NCBI GenBank assembly: GCA_017307505.1
Contig: JAFKEE010000025.1
Span: 1 to 64,000 of the forward strand
Source of the DNA: Acidobacteriota bacterium
Lineage (GTDB): Bacteria; Acidobacteriota; Terriglobia; Bryobacterales; Bryobacteraceae
Length of the DNA: 64,000 nucleotides
Reading direction: 5' to 3'
The position numbers and the translations under genes are program-made. The notes beneath the pieces are model-generated. The model worked only from the letters and a program-made list of their open reading frames with translations. It was not told the origin of the DNA and did not search any database. Shown here piece by piece: positions 34,876 through 43,097 of the stretch. Position 1 is the first letter of the stretch; every line of letters starts with the position of its first letter.

Positions 34876-36447
34876 CTAATCGGTCACAATCACGTTGATC
34901 TGCCGGAAGCGCGCCGGCGAGCAGCCGTGGCTCACTGAGTTGATCTGGCCCGGCTCACCCTTGCCGTCATTGGCGGCGCCCCACTGCTGCCAGTAGCTGG
35001 GACCGGCGATCAGGTCGCACGCCTGCCAGAAGTCCGTTGTCCGCGACTGGTAGGCCACCTGCGAAACCATGCCCTGCTTCTTGCCGCCTTTAATGGCCCA
35101 GAACGCGTCGCCGCCAAACTGGAAGTTGTAGCGCTGCTGGTCGATGGAGAAGCTGCCGTCGCCGTCGATCAGGATGCCGTCTTCCACGCCGCTGATGAGA
35201 TCGTCGAGTGAGGTGCCCTGCTTGCCTGGCTCCAGCCAGACATTGGGCATGCGCTGAAACGGCACGCTCGACCAGCTGTCGGCGTAGCAGCAGCCGCGCG
35301 ACTCTTTCTCACCGATCAACGACGCCTGGTCGCGAATCGTCTGGTAGTGCTTGAAGATGCCCTTCTCGATAATGGGGAACTTGGTGGTCTTCACGCCATC
35401 GTCGTCGTAGGCCGTAGTAGCCAGCCCGCGCTCGTTCGTGCGGTCGCCCCAGACGTTGATGATGTCGCTCCCGACGCGTTCCTTGCCGAGCTTGTCCGGA
35501 GTCAGGAAACTCGTTCCGGCATAGTTTGCCTCATAGCCGAGGGCCCGGTCCAGTTCGGTCGAGTGGCCCAGGCTCTCGTGAATCGTCAGCCAGAGGTGGC
35601 TTGGCAGCAGCACCAGATCCTTCTTGCCCGCCGTCACCGCCGGAGCGTTCAGGTGCTCGATCACCTCTTCCCTGACACGCTGGGCATTCTCCACCAGGTT
35701 CATGATCGGGATGTACTCATAGCCGGCCGTGACCTGCGGCGGCTGGAACCGGCGCGAGCGCGAGATGCCCCGCTTCATATCCACGGCCGTCCCGTTCACC
35801 TGCCCGTAAGTCTGCAGATTCAGCTGTTGGATTGACGAGCCTTCGGACGAGGCAAAATACTTATCCTCGCTACGGAACGACAGGTTGCAGCCCGCCGCGA
35901 AGACGCCCTTGCCCTTCTTCACTTCAGCCGCGGCCGAACGGATCAGTTCCAGCTTCTGCTCCAGCGGCACCGCAAACGGATCGCTCTCATGCGGAGTCTG
36001 CCAGCGGTCTCGATACGCACCCACCGGAGCCAGCACCAGCGGCCGCGACTGCAGCACGGCATTGGCCCGGGCGACCGTCACGGCTTCCCGGGTAATGCGG
36101 GCAATCTCGTCTTTGGTGACGAATGGCGATGCGGCGAAGCCCCACGCGCCATCGGCAATCACGCGAACGCCAAAGCCGAACGAACCCGTATCGGCGACAT
36201 TGGGGACTTCAAGAGTCTTGCCGGTGCCGCGCTCCGGATTCAGCCGCACGGTGACGAACTGGCGCCGGTAACGAATGATCCGGATGTCGCAATAGGTGGC
36301 CTTCTGCTTCTTGGCTTCGTTCAGCGCCACCGCGCCCAACGACTCGAGTTCTGCATTCGGCTTATTGGAACCCGCCGGAGCGGCAAACAGGCGGGTAGCC
36401 AGAGCCGTGGCAGCGGAGGATTCCAGAAACGTACGCCTGGTGAGCAT
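34876..36447 (-). CDS. TldD family metallopeptidase with Tat-type leader
   Basis: 523 residues. The active site 'HESLGHSTELDRALGYE' (HExxxH at residues 290-295 plus the downstream Glu) identifies the catalytic TldD half, and 'DGILIDGDGSFSIDQQRYNF' with 'INSVSHGCSPA' are family regions. The N-terminus 'LTRRTFLESSAATALATRLF' followed by 'AAPAG' has the twin-arginine pattern of a Tat signal, which cytosolic TldD proteins lack. The Met at residue 1 is 7 bases before RRTF, so the leader is part of the only reasonable start. If exported, the enzyme would act on periplasmic peptides and be separated from its TldE partner. Confidence 0.92.
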   Translation of the reverse strand: MLTRRTFLESSAATALATRLFAAPAGSNKPNAELESLGAVALNEAKKQKATYCDIRIIRYRRQFVTVRLNPERGTGKTLEVPNVADTGSFGFGVRVIADGAWGFAASPFVTKDEIARITREAVTVARANAVLQSRPLVLAPVGAYRDRWQTPHESDPFAVPLEQKLELIRSAAAEVKKGKGVFAAGCNLSFRSEDKYFASSEGSSIQQLNLQTYGQVNGTAVDMKRGISRSRRFQPPQVTAGYEYIPIMNLVENAQRVREEVIEHLNAPAVTAGKKDLVLLPSHLWLTIHESLGHSTELDRALGYEANYAGTSFLTPDKLGKERVGSDIINVWGDRTNERGLATTAYDDDGVKTTKFPIIEKGIFKHYQTIRDQASLIGEKESRGCCYADSWSSVPFQRMPNVWLEPGKQGTSLDDLISGVEDGILIDGDGSFSIDQQRYNFQFGGDAFWAIKGGKKQGMVSQVAYQSRTTDFWQACDLIAGPSYWQQWGAANDGKGEPGQINSVSHGCSPARFRQINVIVTD

Positions 36448-36782
36448 CGTGTGTCCCCTCGTGGATTACCAGAGTATAACCCGCACACCCACCTCAGCGA
36501 GGGGCTGACCGTGGTAGCATTCAGCGCTCAGCGATCATCCCCTATCCACTGGCCACCGGCTAATTCAAGAGCTGAAAGCTGTCAACCTGCAGTACCTCAG
36601 CGCTAGCCATCCAGACGGGAATCCGTGTGCATCTGTGTGAATCTGTGGCCAATGAATGAGGGCCACAGATGGACACGGATCCACACGGATAGCTCAGCAC
36701 CATCTGTCTTAAGTTGCGCACGCTGAAAGCTGATAGCCGGGAGCTGACAGCATCTGACTGCTGGCTCCTAGCTGCTAGCCAC
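36448..36782. repeat. Repeat-filled intergenic gap with inverted arms
   Basis: 335 bases without a gene. Two arms (36621-36650 and 36661-36690) are imperfect reverse complements around a 10-base spacer. Each arm is built of three ~10-base units of the type ATCYGTGTGN / its complement. GCTGAAAGCTG occurs twice as a direct copy (36571-36581 and 36722-36732), with further degenerate AGCTGAnAGC units around it. Such short interspersed elements are known from several GC-rich bacterial genomes. No protein or transposase is present; role unknown. Confidence 0.72.
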
Positions 36783-37493
36783 CTACTGAAGCACCGGCGC
36801 CGTCTGGCTCGCATCCGTCACGCCCGGCGGCAGCTCCATGATTCGCAGGTTCTTGAAGTGGATCTCCGCGCCCTCCGACTCCATGCACAGATACCCCTTC
36901 TTCTGCGTCGACTTCGCGATGCCGTTCACAAACGTGCCATTCACCGCCAGCTTGATCACGCCATCCACGGCCACTACCGTATAGTGATTCCACTGCCCGC
37001 GCGGCTTGCACAGATTCAGGATCGACTTGCTGCGCTCCCCGCGAGGATTATCCGGCAGAGTCTTCACCCCGCCGACCCCGAACAACTCACCGTGTACATA
37101 CGCGACGGGCGGATCGAAATCGGGCTTCTTGTTCAGCTTTACCCAATCGAGCTCCAGCATCTGGATCTCGACCCCATTCGGCAGCCGGTTCGAACCCGGT
37201 GTCGCGTTGCTCCACGCGAACATCCCGGAGTTTCCGCCGGGCTCCATGTGCATCCAGTCCACTTCCAGGATGAAATTCTCATACTGGCGGTCGCTACGCA
37301 TCACGCCGATCGGATGCCCGGTGCAGATCAGCTCCCCGTTCTCCACCCGCCACGTGTCTTTCTCGGTATTTACATTCACCCAGCCGGTCAGATCCTTGCC
37401 GATCAGATCGCGCCATTGCGGAGACGCCTGCTGAGCCGCCAGCCAAGGCGCGGCAACCACCACCAGCAGCAATGCCGAGCGGTAAATGTTCAT
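36783..37493 (-). CDS. Secreted DUF1080 (3-keto-disaccharide hydrolase-type) protein
   Basis: 236 residues from the ATG at 37493, preceded by GGAGG at a 10-base distance. Residues 1-20 form a signal peptide ('LLLVVVAAPWLAAQQ'). The mature domain is a DUF1080 jelly-roll: 'WRDLIGKDLTGWVNVN', 'WRVENGELICTGHPIGVMRS', 'NFILEVDWMHMEPGGNSGMF', 'GVEIQMLELD' and 'VKLAVNGTFVNG'-type strands near the C-terminus. The family includes glucan and 3-keto-disaccharide hydrolases of soil bacteria; the substrate is not shown. It is the last gene before the repeat gap. Confidence 0.9.
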   Translation of the reverse strand: MNIYRSALLLVVVAAPWLAAQQASPQWRDLIGKDLTGWVNVNTEKDTWRVENGELICTGHPIGVMRSDRQYENFILEVDWMHMEPGGNSGMFAWSNATPGSNRLPNGVEIQMLELDWVKLNKKPDFDPPVAYVHGELFGVGGVKTLPDNPRGERSKSILNLCKPRGQWNHYTVVAVDGVIKLAVNGTFVNGIAKSTQKKGYLCMESEGAEIHFKNLRIMELPPGVTDASQTAPVLQ

Positions 37494-37663
37494 GAACTTC
37501 TGACCTCCGAAGATGAAATACGGGATTCGTTCATCCAGCATACAATCCGGCGGCAGCCCGGCGTGCCGTTCTTTGCGTCCGCTCTTGACGCCCTGCCGCA
37601 AATCCAGCAAATTAAAGCAGCGGCCCGCCTTGGGCCCATCCCTTTTGAGAGAGGTGATCCCCC

Positions 37664-38029
37664 ATGAAGCGGTTCCTGCTGGCACTCATCCTGACATCGC
37701 TCGCTGCCTTTGCCGCCGATGTCAGCGGCAATTGGAAAGCGACGGCCGAAGGGCCCAACGGCGCGATGGAGCGCACGTTCTCCTTCAAAGTTGACGGCAG
37801 CAAGCTCACCGGAGAAACCGTCAGCTCGATGATGGGCAAGTCCGTCCTCGAGAACGGCAAGGTGGAAGGCGACCAGATCTCGTTCACCATCACCATCAAG
37901 TTCCAGGACAACGAGATGAAAATGAACTACAAGGGCAAGCTCGCCGGCGACACTTTGAAACTCACGGCGGAACGCGCCGGCGGCGAGGGCGGCCAGTCCA
38001 TTGAATGGACCGCCAAGCGCGGCTCCTAA
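37664..38029 (+). CDS. Small secreted protein, lipocalin-like strand pattern
   Basis: 121 residues. GAGAGG precedes the ATG. Residues 1-17 form a signal peptide ('FLLALILTSLAAFA'). The mature 100 residues alternate short strands and turns ('VSGNWKATAEGPNGAMERTF', 'FKVDGSKLTGETVSS', 'KLAGDTLKLTAER'). This pattern recurs in small secreted acidobacterial proteins of unknown function, reminiscent of avidin or lipocalin barrels. No enzyme motif is seen. Its stop overlaps the stop of the convergent DUF3592 gene by 4 bases. Confidence 0.75.
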   Translation: MKRFLLALILTSLAAFAADVSGNWKATAEGPNGAMERTFSFKVDGSKLTGETVSSMMGKSVLENGKVEGDQISFTITIKFQDNEMKMNYKGKLAGDTLKLTAERAGGEGGQSIEWTAKRGS

Positions 38030-39024
38030 AATCGCGTCAACGCCGGAATCCCCCAGCGGAACACGGCAAACCCGAACAGCAGAAACGCGGCGCCCGCGCC
38101 AGGCAGGTAGTAGGCTTCCTGATCGATACCAGGCTCGAGCGCCGCGGTCTCCGGATCCCCGGGCTTGTACGAAACCTCAACATCCTTCCCCATCGGGTAT
38201 TGCGCCGCAATCTCCGACGCCCACTCTTCGCTCGACCCCGCCAGTTGCCCGAACCGCCTCACATTGTTGAACAGCGTCCGGCCCTTCACCTGATACCGGT
38301 AAATCACCCGCGTCGAGTAAGTCGTGGTGGTCGTCGAACGCCCTTCGTGGGTGTCCGTCGAGGTGCTCGACCCTTCCTCGTGATAGAGGATCCGCCCCGG
38401 CACCACCGGCCACTGCACACTCGCCCGCGCATTCCACAACGAGATCATGCCCGGAGTCAGCAACGCCGCGCCGATCGCCATGAAGATTGTCGCGAAGATC
38501 CCGAGCCCGACACCCAGCATGCTGTTGCCTCGATCCATGCCGTAATACAGCACCACGAACATGATCGCCGGAACGATGAACGCCAACGCCCCGCCGGGCA
38601 GCAGCAGCGCTTCACTATGGAAACCCGGCCGCGCCGCCGCCACCCACGGCTGCTTCGGGTCGTAGACCACTGTCGTCTCATAACCCAGTGGAAACCTCAG
38701 CCGGCGCAACTCGGCCTCCGACGAATCCCCCGACCCCAGCGTCTCGCCGAAGTGCAGCGTATCGGTCGCGTACACCTGGCCGCCCACCGCGTAGCGCAAG
38801 CGGATGCTGGCCGAATACATCGTGCTCCGGTCCCGCGAGGACCGGCCCCTCGACACCGAGGCGCTGGTTTCGGACGTCACCACCGTCGCCGCGGCCGTGG
38901 GCCAACCGCTACTGGCGATGCTCCGCGAAAGATTCCGGATCCCCGGCACCAGCATGGCGATTCCGAGGAGCACGAACACAGAGGCTCCGGCGATAACGGC
39001 GAAGTCGAAGCCTTTGATTTGCAT
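38026..39024 (-). CDS. Membrane protein with two DUF3592 domains
   Basis: 332 residues. Helix 1 lies near 8-30, further helices near 143-165 and 178-200, and a last one near 305-325. Two DUF3592 regions are recognisable: 'GWPTAAATVVTSETSAS' with 'SIRLRYAVGGQVYATDTLHF', and 'VQWPVVPGRILYHEEGSST' with 'RVIYRYQVKGRTLFNNV'. In each, the 'Y.V.G' strand and the 'KPGDPETAAL' type end follow. The family has no known function. It follows the VWFA-related gene on the same strand by 37 bases. Confidence 0.82.
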   Translation of the reverse strand: MQIKGFDFAVIAGASVFVLLGIAMLVPGIRNLSRSIASSGWPTAAATVVTSETSASVSRGRSSRDRSTMYSASIRLRYAVGGQVYATDTLHFGETLGSGDSSEAELRRLRFPLGYETTVVYDPKQPWVAAARPGFHSEALLLPGGALAFIVPAIMFVVLYYGMDRGNSMLGVGLGIFATIFMAIGAALLTPGMISLWNARASVQWPVVPGRILYHEEGSSTSTDTHEGRSTTTTTYSTRVIYRYQVKGRTLFNNVRRFGQLAGSSEEWASEIAAQYPMGKDVEVSYKPGDPETAALEPGIDQEAYYLPGAGAAFLLFGFAVFRWGIPALTRF

Positions 39025-39061
39025 GACTGTCTACTATATGACAATCCATGCAAAACCCGGC

Positions 39062-40564
39062 CTACTTCCGGTACACGCGGAAATGGGCGCTGCGCTTCTG
39101 GGTCACCGAGTCCTGTTTCACCTCGATCACGGCGTCGTACTCCCCTTGATTGAATGACGCATTCCCCAGCTTCGCCAGATAGGGAAACTGGCCCTTCTGC
39201 TCGCCCGCGAACGCGGAACCGGAACCCGACCTGGAGTCATCCCGCAACTTATCCGTGAACGCCAGCGTGGTGGTTCCATTCGACTGCCCGTTGCTCAGGA
39301 TGTCCAGCGTGAGCACCGGCTGTTTCCCGTTCATGTCCGGATAAAAGGTGAAGAAGAGCGCGAGCTGAAACGGCTCGTTCGCCGGGAACGCCGGGCTCAG
39401 CAGCGGAGCCAGCCCTTCGCCGTCATAGCTGATGACGGAGTCTCCCTGCATGGCATCGATCGAGCGGTCGAACTTGCGCACGAACAAAAGATCGCTCGCC
39501 CCGAGACCCGGCAGGCTGTTCGCTCCCTCCACTTCACTGGACGAAACCGCCGATTTTTCCCCGTTCAGGTCTTCTACCTTGGCTTCCAGCGCATATTTGG
39601 CGGCCGGCAACTGCACTTCCCTGACGTAATACAGCCCGCCCGCCTTCCGCGCCTCCAGCTTGCCCGAAGGACCCTTGACGGAGTAATCCTTTGAGCCGTT
39701 CCACACCACAGCTCCGCTGCTGTCTTTGAGAGTCGCTGTGATGCGCGCCCGCGCCTCATAGTTCCCGCCCGACGACCGGAACGTCAGCGTCCGCATCGGC
39801 ACCTCGACAATCAGCAGCCCGCTCATGGGCCCGAGCTTCGCACCGATCTTCGCGATACGGATCGGGGCCGTCTTCACCAGCCGCCCGTAGACCTGTAGTT
39901 CGTTGGAAGGAGCGTTCGAGACCGCAGCCGCGGGCTTCGCCGCCACGGCGGCCGTTTCCACCTTCGCCGGCACTACCGCCCCGAGGGCCTTATCGAGATC
40001 CTCAAAGCTGAGCGCCCACTGCCCGCCGCTGCCCGTCGCCAGCCCTGCCAGGGCCTGCCCACCCTCTCCGGGCGCCTGGCCGCCAAGGTCCAGCGCGATG
40101 ACGGTAATCGATTTCGATTTGCACTGCTCCAGGATCTGCTGCAGCCGTGCTTCCCCATCGCGATTGAATTTAGGAGGTTCAAGAAGTGTTACCAACACTC
40201 TTGTCCCTTTGGCCCGGGCCAGCGAATAGGAAGCTACTTCCAATGCATTTAGATAATCGTTCTGTGCCTCCGCCTGCGCTTCTTTGGCCGCCGCCAATAA
40301 CGTCTTCTCCAGGTCAGGCGGTTTCATGAATTTCAGCAGTTCCTGGCCGTCGCGGCTGCCGGCGCGCCTCACTTCCACGGCGTGCCCTGGCTGAGCGAGC
40401 CAGGCCGTAACCCTTTGTGCCGCGGCCGCGGCCGCCTTCTCCGCGGAGGCTCCGCTCGACGGCCCAAACAACAGGGAAACCGTTTGGACTTGGGCGTGGA
40501 GAGGCGCCGCCAAGGGAATTGCACCGAAAAGAAAAAGAATCAGCGGCCTCAATTGCATACTCAT
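39062..40564 (-). CDS. VWFA-related secreted protein without a MIDAS motif
   Basis: 500 residues from the ATG at 40564; AAGAGG lies 10 bases upstream. Residues 1-24 are a signal peptide ending 'LHA-QV'. The Rossmann-like beginning ('TRVLVTLLEPPKFNRDGEAR', 'ITVIALDLGGQAPGEGG') has the shape of the VWFA-related domain common in Acidobacteria, but the DxSxS metal-adhesion motif is missing. The second half is beta-rich ('VSSSEVEGANSLPGL', 'LALFFTFYPDMNGKQP'). It is probably extracytoplasmic; the binding partner is unknown. It lies 75 bases after the membrane MutS gene. Confidence 0.7.
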   Translation of the reverse strand: MSMQLRPLILFLFGAIPLAAPLHAQVQTVSLLFGPSSGASAEKAAAAAAQRVTAWLAQPGHAVEVRRAGSRDGQELLKFMKPPDLEKTLLAAAKEAQAEAQNDYLNALEVASYSLARAKGTRVLVTLLEPPKFNRDGEARLQQILEQCKSKSITVIALDLGGQAPGEGGQALAGLATGSGGQWALSFEDLDKALGAVVPAKVETAAVAAKPAAAVSNAPSNELQVYGRLVKTAPIRIAKIGAKLGPMSGLLIVEVPMRTLTFRSSGGNYEARARITATLKDSSGAVVWNGSKDYSVKGPSGKLEARKAGGLYYVREVQLPAAKYALEAKVEDLNGEKSAVSSSEVEGANSLPGLGASDLLFVRKFDRSIDAMQGDSVISYDGEGLAPLLSPAFPANEPFQLALFFTFYPDMNGKQPVLTLDILSNGQSNGTTTLAFTDKLRDDSRSGSGSAFAGEQKGQFPYLAKLGNASFNQGEYDAVIEVKQDSVTQKRSAHFRVYRK

Positions 40565-40639
40565 GACCAGGAAGTCCCTCTTGGCCGTAGAGTATTTCAT
40601 ATTTCCCGCCGGGCGGAAAGCCGGTAATTCTACAACCGC

Positions 40640-42430
40640 TTAAATGGGGACACCCGCCATGCGCGCAATCGCCAGCGCATTCGACTCTTCCGTGACGCCC
40701 GGCTTCACCACATAATCGAAGTCCATCGGATCCGTGCCGTCACGGCTGCCCATATGGACATTCCGGCCCAGCGTCTCGTCCGCCATGGCCGTCAGCGCCA
40801 GGTCGTGCGTCGACAGCGCGCCGATCGCTCCATACCCGGTGAGGGCCTTCACCACCGCCTCCGCCGCAATCCCGCGATCATGCGAGTTCGTCCCGCTGAA
40901 GATCTCATCGATCAGGAACAGCACCGGCTCGCCCGACCGTGCATGCTCCAGCGTCAGCTTCAATCGCTCCACTTCGGCCAGGAACTTCGACCGCCGGTTC
41001 AGCAGCGAATCGCCCACCGAAATCGACGCGCACACCCGCAAGCCCGACAGCCTCAACCGCCGCGCCCTCACCGGAGCCCCCGCCATCGCCAGCACGCTAT
41101 TGATCCCGATCGTACGCAGAAACGTACTCTTGCCCGCCATGTTCGAGCCGCTGACCACATAGAAAGAACCCGGGCCCGGCAGCGCAACATCGTTGCGGAC
41201 GCAGATGTCTTCCGCCAGCAGCGGATGCCCCAGCGACGCACCTTCAAACACCGGCCCGCCGCCCACCAGTTCAGGGAACGGATCCCCGGGATGCTCGTAG
41301 GCATAGCCCGCCAGCGCGTTCAGCACCTCGAACTCGGCCCAGCCGTCCAGCCAGGCCCGCATCGCGTCCTGATGGCTCGCCCGCCACACCTCGATCGCCA
41401 TCGTCATCTGTGTCGCATAGAGCAGGAACATCGATGGCCCGTAGAACCAGTCCTTGTTGCGCTCGTTCAGCCACACAATCATCCGCTCGATCCGCCGGAT
41501 CGAGCCCGCCGCACCCGCCTGCCGCAGCGTCTCTACAATGTGCCTCAGCTTGGCGCTCTGGAATTCGGAGCCCTGCAGCAGTTCGAGCCCTTCCCGGAAC
41601 ACGCTGATCTCGACGCCTACTGGTTGCAGCGCCTCCACCACGCGCCGGACATCCTGCTGGTACGCCAATCCCAATCCGCAATTCACCGGAACACAAAGCA
41701 AAACGATCAGTACGACCAGCGACCACGGCAGCACCATCGCCAATCCCAGCAGCGCCGAGGTCACGCACACGGCCGTCGACACCAGAGCCACAAGGCGGAC
41801 TACTGCCGGGGCCTTCATCACGGGCATCGCAAACCAGCGGTCGAACGTCTCGCGATTCGACTCCTGCGCCTCGAAGCGGCCCAGCAGCCCGATCTTCTCC
41901 CGCAACTCCGCCATCGGGCGCAGCTCGCTGACGGCGTTCTGCCGCTCCAGCGCCTCTTCCAGGGCAACGTGCCGGGTCAGGTATTCGGCCAGCCGCCGCC
42001 GTCCGATGGCCGTGCGCGCCGTGGCCAGAAGTTCAAACAGGCGGCCCTCGCCGAACAGGTCCAGGTCGCGCTGGAACACGTGGTCGGCATCGTCGAACTC
42101 CGCCCCCGCATAGCCCTTGCCCACCCATGCCCCGTTCAGCCGCGCTACGCCCGACGCGCGCCAGTCCACCAACCGCGCCGCCTGCGAGGACTCGCCGTAA
42201 CCGCGCGTGTAGCGGCGCACGCAATAGAAGATCACCGGCAGCGGCAGCAGGGGATACCAGGCAGGGAAAGCCTTCTCTTTCCAGGCCATCCAGCCCAGAC
42301 CCAATGTGAGTCCACACACCGCCAGCAGCGTCGTCAACGCGGTAGCCTGACGGTCGCGCACCTTCACCAGGGCCCGTTCCGCTTCTTCCAGTTTTTTCTG
42401 ATACTCGGTGAGAATCGGCGAACCGTCCAT
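40640..42430 (-). CDS. Membrane-anchored MutS-family ATPase
   Basis: 596 residues. The C-terminus is a MutS domain-V ATPase: Walker A 'SGSNMAGKSTFLRTIGINS' (about 427-445), Walker B 'VLFLIDEIFSGTNSHDRG', then 'GAIGALSTHDLALTAMADE'. Helices predicted from hydrophobicity lie at ~32-50, 55-72, 208-228 and 232-253; the lever/clamp-like region (about 260-400) links them to the ATPase. The mismatch-recognition domain (Phe-x-Glu) is absent. Related TM-bearing MutS-like proteins of ~600 residues occur in several phyla (the MutS6-8 type groups), and their function is unclear. It follows the methyltransferase gene by 19 bases. Confidence 0.85.
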   Translation of the reverse strand: MDGSPILTEYQKKLEEAERALVKVRDRQATALTTLLAVCGLTLGLGWMAWKEKAFPAWYPLLPLPVIFYCVRRYTRGYGESSQAARLVDWRASGVARLNGAWVGKGYAGAEFDDADHVFQRDLDLFGEGRLFELLATARTAIGRRRLAEYLTRHVALEEALERQNAVSELRPMAELREKIGLLGRFEAQESNRETFDRWFAMPVMKAPAVVRLVALVSTAVCVTSALLGLAMVLPWSLVVLIVLLCVPVNCGLGLAYQQDVRRVVEALQPVGVEISVFREGLELLQGSEFQSAKLRHIVETLRQAGAAGSIRRIERMIVWLNERNKDWFYGPSMFLLYATQMTMAIEVWRASHQDAMRAWLDGWAEFEVLNALAGYAYEHPGDPFPELVGGGPVFEGASLGHPLLAEDICVRNDVALPGPGSFYVVSGSNMAGKSTFLRTIGINSVLAMAGAPVRARRLRLSGLRVCASISVGDSLLNRRSKFLAEVERLKLTLEHARSGEPVLFLIDEIFSGTNSHDRGIAAEAVVKALTGYGAIGALSTHDLALTAMADETLGRNVHMGSRDGTDPMDFDYVVKPGVTEESNALAIARMAGVPI

Positions 42431-42449
42431 CGCACCCCTTCCGGCCAGC

Positions 42450-43097
42450 CTATTTGACGGCCAGCCATGCCAGGAACATGCCGTCCGGCTCGACGTCCTC
42501 CCAGTAGGAGATGGGCTTCGATTCCACGTGGCGGCAGTGACGTCGCAGCAGCTTTTTGAGCTCCTCGTCGTGGAACCACTTCTCCCACTGCGGGGTCTCC
42601 AGCCGCCCCCAGTGCGCGGCGTTCTTGTCGATGATCACCAGCTTCGCGCCCGGCTTCAGCACGCGGCACATCTCGCCCACGGCGCGCTCGATGTCCACGG
42701 CGTGCTCCAGCGACTCCGTCGCATACGCCGCATCGAAACTGCCGCTGCGGAACGGCAGATCCAGCATCGATCCGGCCACCCGGTCCAGATTTGCATCCGC
42801 ATAGCGCAGCATCGCCACGGCCAGGTCCATGGCCGCAATCGAGGCCGACGGATTCCGCTCTTTCAGGATCCGTGCAAAGCGCCCCTTGCCGCAGCCGATA
42901 TCCAGCGCCTTGCCCGTGCCCAGCTCGCCGAAGTAGTCGACGATCAGTTTCACGTGGTAGATGCGCGGATCGATGGTCGACGGGAAATGCTCTTCATCCC
43001 CCGCCGACTCCTCAAACGAACGCCGGATCTCGTTGGCGAGATCCGGCGTCAGTTCACTTGGCTTCTTTTTCGAAAACAGCTTGTCGAAGAGGCCCAT
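42450..43097 (-). CDS. Class I SAM-dependent methyltransferase
   Basis: 215 residues from the ATG at 43097. The start overlaps the stop of the phosphofructokinase gene by one base (TAATG). The Rossmann fold is seen in 'ALDIGCGKGRFARILKER' (SAM glycine loop), 'IAAMDLAVAMLRYADANL' (acidic strand 2), 'VAGSMLDLPFRSGSFDAAYA' (Asp-x-P motif) and 'EMCRVLKPGAKLVIIDKNA'. This set matches the methyltransf_11 family. The acceptor is unknown. 'HWGRLETPQWEKWFHDEELK' is reminiscent of lipid or polyketide-type methyltransferases, but this is weak. Confidence 0.9.
   Translation of the reverse strand: MGLFDKLFSKKKPSELTPDLANEIRRSFEESAGDEEHFPSTIDPRIYHVKLIVDYFGELGTGKALDIGCGKGRFARILKERNPSASIAAMDLAVAMLRYADANLDRVAGSMLDLPFRSGSFDAAYATESLEHAVDIERAVGEMCRVLKPGAKLVIIDKNAAHWGRLETPQWEKWFHDEELKKLLRRHCRHVESKPISYWEDVEPDGMFLAWLAVK

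Noticed and set aside
36541-36782. CRISPR array as explanation of the repeats
   Set aside because: Units are ~10 bases, inverted and degenerate, with no regular spacers and no cas gene in the window.
40754-42457. Long plus-strand frame opposite the MutS homologue
   Set aside because: Gln/Arg/His-rich noise without motif; the minus strand has Walker motifs.
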